The notes beneath the pieces were generated by a model that was not told the DNA's origin, ran no database searches, and saw only the letters and a list, made by a program, of their open reading frames with translations. Below are positions 1 to 4,191 of a stretch of 5,004 nt of DNA, piece after piece. The translations under genes were made by a program, and so were the position numbers. The stretch is from positions 1 through 5,004 of the forward strand of contig JACCSC010000219.1 in the NCBI GenBank assembly GCA_013813215.1. Direction: 5' to 3'. Within the stretch, counting starts at the first letter, position 1, and every line of letters starts with the position of its first letter. Origin of the DNA: Geodermatophilaceae bacterium. GTDB taxonomy: Bacteria; Actinomycetota; Actinomycetes; Mycobacteriales; Geodermatophilaceae.

Positions 1-1068
1 TTCGGGTGGCTGTGGTCGGGCAGCGACTACGCGAACACCAGCCTGCAGACCGCCGCCGTCGACAGCACGCAACCACCCGACGCCGCCCCGCCGAGCCAGG
101 TCAGCGTGCGGTGGAGCGAGCCGAGCGGCCCGACCGCGGCGGGCGCCGTGCAGGACGGCACGGTGATCGTCGGCGACCCGAACGGTCTGCGCGGTCTGGA
201 TCCGGCTACCGGTGAAGAGCGCTGGCACTACCGGCGTACGACGGCGCAGCTCTGCGACTGGACCACCGAGGACGGGGTGGTGGTCGCGGCGTTCCGGAGC
301 GGGGACGGCTGCGACGAGGCGCTGGCCCTGGACGCGGGGACCGGCGCCCGGGTCTGGTACCGCAACGTCAGCCTGGCCGACGAGGCCGGCCTGTCCAGCA
401 CGAACCAGCTCACCGTGGCCGCGACCCCCACCGGGCTGACCGCGTTCGGTACGACGTACAACGGACTGCGCTGGCGCTACCGCCCGCCGGAGAACTGCCG
501 GATCGCCGACTCGCGGGCCGGCGACGTGGGCGTGGCCGTCGTCCTGGACTGTTCCGCGGTGCCGAGCCTGGTCCTGCTCGACGGGTTCAGTGGCGAGTCG
601 AAATGGACCGGGGTGCTGCCTCCCGGACCGGCCCGGATCGTGACCGCCGGTGGCGTGGTGGCAGTGCTCGCCACCGACCTGACCGGCGCCCTGCAGGTCT
701 TCGACCGGGAGGGCGTGCTGCTGGTCTCGCTGCGCGACCCGTCGCTCGTGGGCTCCGCCGGCGCCGACCCCTCGGCGCTGCTGGTCGGCTCACGGTTGGC
801 CCTGTTCACCGGCTCCGCACTCGTGACCGTCGACACCGGGGCCGGCGCGGTGGCCTGGGTGGCCACGGCGACGACCCGGCCGGCGCTGCTCGACGCGGGG
901 CTGCTGGTGTACGACGGCACCGACTTCGTCCAGCTCGACCTGCGTACCGGCCTGGCCGTCCGCCGGATCGCGGTGGACGGCGCGCCGCCCCCGGTCGGCG
1001 CCGCGGTTCAGCGGATAGGTGCGCGCATCGTGGTGAGCTCGGCCGACGGCGTCACCGTCTACGGCTAG
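1..1068 (+). CDS. PQQ-like beta-propeller repeat protein (5' end outside window)
   Basis: The frame is open from base 1 to TAG at 1066-1068, giving 355 visible codons; the start lies upstream of the window. The visible part opens with a Ser/Thr/Pro-rich linker (codons 1-45). Blade-like repeats follow, each a hydrophobic strand, a short turn, 'LD..TG' and an aromatic: GLDPATGEERWHY (codons 65-77), ALDAGTGARVWY (109-120), LLDGFSGESKW, VTVDTGAGAVAW and QLDLRTGLAVRR. This is the signature of PQQ/BamB-type eight-bladed propellers, which mostly serve as extracytoplasmic scaffolds. No catalytic residues are evident, and bound PQQ is not implied. Four cysteines (codons 85, 104, 166, 184) fall as two spaced pairs, consistent with disulfides outside the cytoplasm. 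I infer an N-terminal membrane anchor upstream of the linker. The gene converges on the ParA-like gene and overlaps its 3' end by 17 bp. From memory this matches the M. tuberculosis Rv3212/Rv3213c arrangement. The fold is fairly secure; the role is unknown. Confidence 0.85.
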   Translation, partial: FGWLWSGSDYANTSLQTAAVDSTQPPDAAPPSQVSVRWSEPSGPTAAGAVQDGTVIVGDPNGLRGLDPATGEERWHYRRTTAQLCDWTTEDGVVVAAFRSGDGCDEALALDAGTGARVWYRNVSLADEAGLSSTNQLTVAATPTGLTAFGTTYNGLRWRYRPPENCRIADSRAGDVGVAVVLDCSAVPSLVLLDGFSGESKWTGVLPPGPARIVTAGGVVAVLATDLTGALQVFDREGVLLVSLRDPSLVGSAGADPSALLVGSRLALFTGSALVTVDTGAGAVAWVATATTRPALLDAGLLVYDGTDFVQLDLRTGLAVRRIAVDGAPPPVGAAVQRIGARIVVSSADGVTVYG

Positions 1069-1071
1069 CCG
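1045..1071. terminator. Possible paired hairpins at the convergent gene ends
   Basis: GACGG-CGTCA-CCGTC (1045-1059) forms a perfect five-pair stem whose loop contains the ATPase stop. CGGCTAGCCG (1062-1071) is a perfect palindrome centred on the propeller stop. Neither has a T-run. They could slow polymerase from both sides where the two genes overlap, but this is inference. Confidence 0.25.
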
Positions 1072-1855
1072 GCGACTGCGGTCCCGCCTCCGCGCGCTGC
1101 GCCACCAGCCAGGCCGCGAGCTCGCGGTAGGCGGTCGCCCCACGCAGCCGGCTGGCGGTGGCCAGCACGGAGCGTCCAGCGGCGGGCGCTTCGGCGAAGC
1201 GCACCGAACGCGGGATGGCCGGTTCGAGAACGGCCAGCCCGTAGCGGTCATGGATGTCGGCCAGCACGTCCCGGGCATGCAGCGTGCGGGCGTCGTACAG
1301 GGTCGGGAGGACGCCGAGCACGCGCAGGTCGCGGTTGGTCAACCGGCGGATGTCGGCCACGGTGTCCATCAGCTGGCCCACGCCGCGGTGCGACAGCGTC
1401 TCGCACTGCAGGGGTATCAAGAGCTCGTCGGCGGCAGTCAGTCCGTTGATCGTCAGGACGCCCAGCGACGGCGGGCAGTCGACCAGGACGTCGTCGTACG
1501 ACGTGTTCTCGGCCAGGTCCTGCAGCGCAGTGCGCAGCGCGTACTCCCGGCCGGTCCGGGTCAGCAGCATCGCCTCGCAGCCGGCCAGGTCGATCGTGGC
1601 CGGCAGCAGGTCCGGCCCGTCCTGCGTCGGCGTGATGGCCCTGCTGGCCGGCGCCTGACCCAGCAGGACTTCGTGGACCGACACCCCCAGCGCGTCGGGG
1701 TCCAGTCCCAACGAGAACGACAGGCAGGCCTGCGGGTCGAGGTCGACGAGTAGCACCCGCCGGCCGAGTTCGGCCAGCGCGGCGCCCAGCGACGCGACCG
1801 TCGTGGTCTTGGCGACGCCGCCCTTCTGGTTGGCGACGGCGAGGATGTGTGGCAC
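1052..1855 (-). CDS. Orphan ParA/Soj-family ATPase
   Basis: This is a P-loop ATPase of the ParA/MinD superfamily, 267 aa from the chosen start. The deviant Walker A motif is NQKGGVAKTTT at residues 9-19, with signature Lys11 and catalytic Lys16. Walker A' is VDLDPQA at 37-43 (Asp38, Asp40), and Walker B is VLVDCPPSLG at 123-132 (Asp126). The later family segments are LIPLQCE (146-152) and GVLPTLYDART (181-191). Such ATPases dimerise on ATP, bind DNA nonspecifically and position DNA or protein cargo. The start is GTG at 1853-1855, with AGGG eight bases upstream (1864-1867); it places Walker A near the N-terminus as usual. An in-frame GTG at 1862-1864 has no separate ribosome-binding site. The segment after LQCE reads TLSHRG rather than the common YYALEG of Soj, which suggests a distinct actinobacterial subgroup. 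No ParB gene is adjacent, so this is an orphan. The length and convergent propeller neighbour recall Rv3213c. The family is near certain; the cargo is unknown. Confidence 0.93.
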   Translation of the reverse strand: MPHILAVANQKGGVAKTTTVASLGAALAELGRRVLLVDLDPQACLSFSLGLDPDALGVSVHEVLLGQAPASRAITPTQDGPDLLPATIDLAGCEAMLLTRTGREYALRTALQDLAENTSYDDVLVDCPPSLGVLTINGLTAADELLIPLQCETLSHRGVGQLMDTVADIRRLTNRDLRVLGVLPTLYDARTLHARDVLADIHDRYGLAVLEPAIPRSVRFAEAPAAGRSVLATASRLRGATAYRELAAWLVAQRAEAGPQSPASRRR

Positions 1856-1863
1856 GGCGCCCA

Positions 1864-1867
1864 CCCT
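1864..1867 (-). promoter_or_regulatory. Ribosome-binding site that fixes the ATPase start
   Basis: On the minus strand AGGG lies eight bases upstream of GTG 1853-1855. The alternative in-frame GTG at 1862-1864 overlaps this element and has no well-spaced site of its own, so the shorter 267-aa protein is preferred. Confidence 0.55.
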
Positions 1868-1880
1868 GTCACGACGCCTC

Positions 1881-1893
1881 GGCCGCGCCGGCC
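1881..1893. repeat. Perfect inverted repeat in the ParA/DUF2236 divergent region
   Basis: GGCCG-CGC-CGGCC is a perfect 13-base inverted repeat near the middle of the 57-bp gap at 1856-1912. It covers the spacer/-35 side of the DUF2236 promoter and the upstream region of the ATPase. It could be an operator for both genes or a GC-rich coincidence. Confidence 0.25.
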
Positions 1894-1900
1894 ACCGGCA

Positions 1901-1906
1901 TAGGGT
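1901..1906 (+). promoter_or_regulatory. -10 element of a leaderless promoter for the DUF2236 gene
   Basis: TAGGGT matches the actinobacterial TANNNT -10 consensus and ends six bases before ATG 1913. Transcription would therefore start at or next to the A of the start codon. This spacing is the recognised signature of leaderless genes in actinobacteria. The same stretch also offers an AGGG at 1902-1905 that could act as a ribosome-binding site if transcription starts further upstream, so the two readings compete. Confidence 0.5.
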
Positions 1907-1912
1907 CGGGGC

Positions 1913-2737
1913 ATGGGCGCACCCGATTCCGGGCTGTTCGGACCGGCCAGCGTGACGTGGCGGGTCCACGGCGATCCGCTGCTGCCCATCGGCGGCCTGC
2001 GCGCCCTGCTGCTACAGGCCCTGCATCCGCGGGCGATGGCCGCCGTCGCTCAGCACAGCGGCTTCCGCGGCGACCCGTGGGGACGGCTGCAGCGCACCGC
2101 GGAGTACGTCGGGCAGCTCAGCTTCGGCGACACCGTGCAGGCCGAGCGGGCCGCGGCCCGGGTGCGCGGCGTGCACCGCAAGCTGCGGGCCACCGATCCC
2201 GATACCGGGCTGGAGTACCGGGTCGACGACCCCGACCTGCTGCTGTGGGTGCACTGCTGTGAGGTCGACTCGTTCCTGTCGACGGCGCGCCGCGGCGGGC
2301 TCGGCCTGACCGACGACCAGGCCGACCGCTACCTGGCCGAGCAGGTGCTCGCGGCCGCCATGGTCGGACTGCCGGCCGACGTCGTACCCGCCGACCGGGT
2401 CGCCCTCGCGGCCTACTTCGAGCGGGTCCGGCCGGAGTTGCGGCTGACGTCCGAGGCCCGCGATGCAGCGCGGTTCCTCCTGCGCCCGCCGATGCCGACC
2501 TGGGTGCGCTGGCTGACGCCGGCCCGACCGGCCTGGGGTGGCCTGGCCGGGCTCGGGTTCGCTCTCCTGCCGAGGTGGGCGCGCCGGGTCTACCGGCTGC
2601 CGGGCCTGCCGACCACCGACGCCGGCGCCAGCATCGCCGTACGGGCGCTGCGTACGCCGCTGCTCGCCCTGCCGGCATCGGTGCGGGAAGGGCCGCACCA
2701 GAAGGCGGCCCGCGCCCGGCTGGCCCAGTCCGCCTGA
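1913..2737 (+). CDS. DUF2236 / oxygenase MpaB family protein
   Basis: The 274-aa protein opens with GPASVTWRVHGDP (residues 10-22), then LLLQALHPRAMAAVAQHSGF (32-51), DPWGRLQRTAEYV (54-66), VRGVHRKL (84-91) and YRVDDPDLLLWVHCCEVDSFL (102-122). These are hallmarks of the DUF2236 family, which includes rubber oxygenase Lcp and the fungal mycophenolate protein MpaB. Characterised Lcp members bind haem b through histidine; candidate ligands here are His38, His48, His88 and His114. The protein is mainly helical with no signal peptide. A hydrophobic stretch (about 208-219) lies in the C-terminal third, so loose membrane contact is possible. ATG at 1913 is chosen because the conserved block begins ten residues later; the codon also sits six bases after a -10 element, as in a leaderless transcript. 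The gene is divergent from the ATPase and upstream of a toxin-antitoxin pair with its own promoter. Adjacent cysteines 115-116 are unusual. Family assignment is strong; the substrate is unknown. Confidence 0.9.
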   Translation: MGAPDSGLFGPASVTWRVHGDPLLPIGGLRALLLQALHPRAMAAVAQHSGFRGDPWGRLQRTAEYVGQLSFGDTVQAERAAARVRGVHRKLRATDPDTGLEYRVDDPDLLLWVHCCEVDSFLSTARRGGLGLTDDQADRYLAEQVLAAAMVGLPADVVPADRVALAAYFERVRPELRLTSEARDAARFLLRPPMPTWVRWLTPARPAWGGLAGLGFALLPRWARRVYRLPGLPTTDAGASIAVRALRTPLLALPASVREGPHQKAARARLAQSA

Positions 2738-2771
2738 TCCTGCACATCCGGCTGCATACCCACTGGTTGAC

Positions 2772-2791
2772 GACCGCGTACCGTGCGGGTC
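2772..2791. promoter_or_regulatory. Imperfect inverted repeat, candidate antitoxin operator
   Basis: GACCGC at 2772-2777 is mirrored by GCGGGTC at 2785-2791 with one extra G, leaving seven bases between the arms that contain the TACCGT -10. Binding here would occlude the promoter. RHH antitoxins commonly autoregulate through such repeats. The arms are short, and chance palindromes are frequent in this base composition. Confidence 0.3.
2779..2784 (+). promoter_or_regulatory. -10 element of a leaderless promoter for the toxin-antitoxin operon
   Basis: TACCGT fits TANNNT and ends seven bases before antitoxin ATG 2792, which has no Shine-Dalgarno. No convincing -35 lies 16-18 bases upstream. The nearby TTGACG at 2767-2772 is only six bases from this -10, too close to pair with it. 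Confidence 0.5.
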
Positions 2792-3031
2792 ATGACCACG
2801 CAGATCGCCATCCGCCTGGCTGAAAGCGAGCTTGCGGCGTTGGACGCCGAGGTGGCGGCAGGACGAGCCGCGAATCGCTCCGAGGCTGTCCGCCGCAGCA
2901 TCGCCCGCCTGCAACGTGATCAGCGCTACCGGGCCGAGGAAGTCGCCCTCGTCGAGCTCGCCCGGCGCGGCGAGCCCATCTATCCCGAACTGGACGGCCT
3001 GCTGGGTCCCCCCTGCCCACCGCTGGACTGA
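2792..3031 (+). CDS. Ribbon-helix-helix antitoxin of a MazF-type toxin-antitoxin module
   Basis: This 79-aa acidic protein reads TTQIAIRL (2-9, DNA-contacting beta strand), then a helix ESELAALDAEVAAGR (11-25), then a turn and second helix NRSEAVRRSIARLQRD (28-43). That is the layout of a CopG/MetJ-type ribbon-helix-helix dimer. The C-terminal tail (about 45-79, including EPIYPELDGLL) is the part expected to thread along and block the toxin. It sits first in the operon, nine bases before the toxin start, the usual antitoxin-toxin order. ATG at 2792 is preferred over an in-frame GTG at 2783 because the RHH strand normally starts within a few residues of the N-terminus and because a -10 element ends seven bases before the ATG. 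There is no Shine-Dalgarno, consistent with leaderless translation. RHH antitoxins usually repress their own promoter, and an imperfect inverted repeat brackets the -10. The call rests on fold pattern plus the MazF neighbour. Confidence 0.88.
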   Translation: MTTQIAIRLAESELAALDAEVAAGRAANRSEAVRRSIARLQRDQRYRAEEVALVELARRGEPIYPELDGLLGPPCPPLD

Positions 3032-3040
3032 TCGGCACCC

Positions 3041-3346
3041 ATGCGGACCATTGCGACGGTGCGGCTGGACAAGCGGCGACCAGCCCTGATCCTGACCCGG
3101 CACTCCAGGCTCCATCTACTGGCCTGGGTGACCGTCGCCCCCATCACGAGCACCATCCGCGGTCTCATCAGCGAAGTCCGCGTCGGTTCGCGTAACGGGC
3201 TGGACCACGACTGCATCGTGAGCTGCGACAACATCGTCACCGTGCCCGCAAGCTCCGTCGGCGACACGATCGGCCTGTTCTTCGACGACCAGGAGCCAGC
3301 CCTGACCCGTGCCATCAGCGACGCCTTCGACCTGTTCCAGCCCTGA
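3041..3346 (+). CDS. mazF: MazF/PemK-family endoribonuclease toxin
   Basis: This 101-aa protein contains the MazF core: RRPALILTR (12-20), WVTVAPITSTIRGL (29-42), EVRVGSRNGLDHDCIVSCDN (45-64), IVTVPASSVG (65-74), GLFFDDQE (78-85) and a C-terminal helix (86-98). MazF toxins are sequence-specific ribonucleases that cut single-stranded mRNA or other RNAs at short sites and arrest growth. By alignment to Bacillus MazF from memory, the catalytic pair Arg25/Thr48 corresponds to Arg13 and Thr36, both present, so the toxin looks intact. The segment before the catalytic Arg is about twelve residues instead of about 24, so the beta1-beta2 loop is short, as in an actinobacterial subgroup with the LDK-RP start. 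ATG at 3041 lies nine bases after the antitoxin stop with no clear Shine-Dalgarno, suggesting translational coupling and lower toxin yield. G+C over 3061-3300 is about 66% against 74% in the oxygenase gene, hinting at transfer. The cleavage site cannot be read from sequence. Confidence 0.93.
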   Translation: MRTIATVRLDKRRPALILTRHSRLHLLAWVTVAPITSTIRGLISEVRVGSRNGLDHDCIVSCDNIVTVPASSVGDTIGLFFDDQEPALTRAISDAFDLFQP

Positions 3347-3387
3347 GCCTCGATTCGCGGCGGCCGGCGGTCGGACGGGACGCAACA

Positions 3388-3442
3388 CGGAGGCGCCGCC
3401 GCCTACCGTGAAGCGCGCTCGCACACCTGCACCGGTTCGGTG
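3388..3442. terminator. Possible bidirectional terminator hairpins between mazF and the YczE-like gene
   Basis: The 122-bp convergent gap at 3347-3468 holds two stems. CGGAGGCG (3388-3395) pairs with CGCCT-A-CCG (3400-3408) across a CCGC loop with one bulged A. CACCG-GTT-CGGTG lies at 3430-3442. Neither is followed by a T-run on either strand, as is common for actinobacterial terminators. No ORF with family resemblance or RNA gene is seen in the rest of the gap. Confidence 0.35.
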
Positions 3443-3468
3443 GGTGCCTCAGCCGGCCGACGCGCGTG

Positions 3469-4134
3469 TCACCGGCGTGGGTCAGGCTCCCCGTCGGAAC
3501 GCGCGGGACCACCGTGGGCATGGATGTCGAACAGGGCGAACCGGCGGGACAGCAGGTCCACCGCGGGTCCGAGGGCAAGGATCACCAGCAGCGTGCCCGG
3601 CCCGATCGCTGCGCCGAGCAGCCAGCCGACGAGGGCACCGGCACCCTGTACGACGCTGTAGCTCCACCTGAACGGGATCGGAGGATCCCAGGCCAGCGCG
3701 GCCGCCTCGGTGGGGCCGGCACCGGTTCCGCTGCCCAGGTACCCCGCCACCCCTATGGCCAGCACCGGAAAGGCCAGCACGAGGAGTACCGCGCGCAGCG
3801 CCAGCTGTTCCGGCTCAGCGATCACTCCCATCCCCGCGGACACCGTGAAGCCGACGACCACTGGCTGCACTACCGTCCCGAGCCCAGGTCGCAGGCCGCG
3901 CACCCAAGCCATCGCGACGAGGAGCACGCCCACGACACAGTTGACGACCACGAAGGGAGCGCCGGTGGCTATCGACAACCCGTTGATCAGCGTCGAGTAG
4001 CCATCCGAGCCGAGGGAGGCTTCCAGCAGTAGCGCGACCCCGACACCGAGCACGACACACGAGACGACGAGCGTCACTGCCGCTCGTCCCGTGCTCGTCA
4101 CGACGGCAGCAAGGCGCCGGGCGGGTGATTCCAT
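3469..4134 (-). CDS. YczE/YitT-like five-helix integral membrane protein
   Basis: This 221-aa protein is very hydrophobic, with five likely membrane segments at about residues 18-38, 54-78, 84-105, 111-133 and 158-192. Family-like blocks are visible: GVGVALLLEASLGSD (30-44, after helix 1), GTGAGPTEAAAL (136-147, the usual glycine/proline hinge before the last helices) and GTLLVILALGPAVDLL (180-195). This pattern fits the YczE/YyaS membrane family (COG2364). Members have no established transport substrate; in Bacillus yczE affects production of a secondary metabolite. The N-terminus is basic (Arg6, Arg7) and the C-terminal tail is hydrophilic, rich in Asp/Arg and Gly. ATG at 4132-4134 has a strong purine-rich GAAGGGGG just upstream (4136-4143), close to the start codon. 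The gene is divergent from the flavoprotein and convergent with the toxin. Family confidence is good; function is open. Confidence 0.85.
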   Translation of the reverse strand: MESPARRLAAVVTSTGRAAVTLVVSCVVLGVGVALLLEASLGSDGYSTLINGLSIATGAPFVVVNCVVGVLLVAMAWVRGLRPGLGTVVQPVVVGFTVSAGMGVIAEPEQLALRAVLLVLAFPVLAIGVAGYLGSGTGAGPTEAAALAWDPPIPFRWSYSVVQGAGALVGWLLGAAIGPGTLLVILALGPAVDLLSRRFALFDIHAHGGPARSDGEPDPRR

Positions 4135-4135
4135 T

Positions 4136-4143
4136 CCCCCTTC
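4136..4143 (-). promoter_or_regulatory. Ribosome-binding site of the YczE-like gene
   Basis: GAAGGGGG on the minus strand runs to within one base of ATG 4132-4134. It is the most purine-rich start context in the window. The GAAGG part gives a four-base spacing, slightly shorter than usual. Confidence 0.6.
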
Positions 4144-4185
4144 TCACCCGGCACGGAGGTATCTGTACGTCCGCCGGCGGCTCCT

Positions 4186-4190
4186 GAAGG
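4186..4190 (+). promoter_or_regulatory. Ribosome-binding site of the flavoprotein gene
   Basis: GAAGG ends one base before ATG 4192, too close for normal initiation there, but ten bases before the in-frame GTG at 4201. It therefore bears on the start choice and favours the GTG if this site is used. A stronger GGAGGT at 4155-4160 has no usable start codon in the gene's frame at a normal distance. Confidence 0.4.
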
Positions 4191-4191
4191 C

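Noticed and set aside
477..920. 147-codon minus-strand frame under the propeller gene
   Set aside because: It is Ser/Thr/Pro/Ala-rich with no motif and opposite a gene with clear propeller repeats; a shadow frame.
1250..1753. 167-codon plus-strand frame under the ATPase
   Set aside because: It is Gln/Arg/Val-rich low-complexity translation, antisense to intact Walker motifs.
1856..1969. 38-residue N-terminal extension of the ATPase from an ATG at 1969
   Set aside because: The extension is Arg/Pro-rich, overlaps the oxygenase start, and would push Walker A far from the N-terminus. GTG 1855 has a well-spaced ribosome-binding site.
2767..2772. TTGACG as the -35 of the toxin-antitoxin promoter
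   Set aside because: It is six bases from TACCGT, and a 17-base spacer would put the -10 on the start codon at a sequence that does not fit TANNNT.
2783..2791. GTG 2783 as the antitoxin start
   Set aside because: It lies inside the -10 element and has no ribosome-binding site. ATG 2792 gives the usual short lead into the RHH strand.
2012..3115. 367-codon open frame on the minus strand
   Set aside because: It is antisense to the oxygenase and the toxin-antitoxin genes, which have clear family motifs. Its translation is rich in Arg, Gly, Gln and Pro with no recognisable domain, as expected from the opposite strand of GC-biased codons.
3466..4032. 188-codon plus-strand frame under the YczE-like gene
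   Set aside because: It is Arg/His/Gln-rich with no domain, while the opposite strand encodes five coherent membrane helices with a strong ribosome-binding site.
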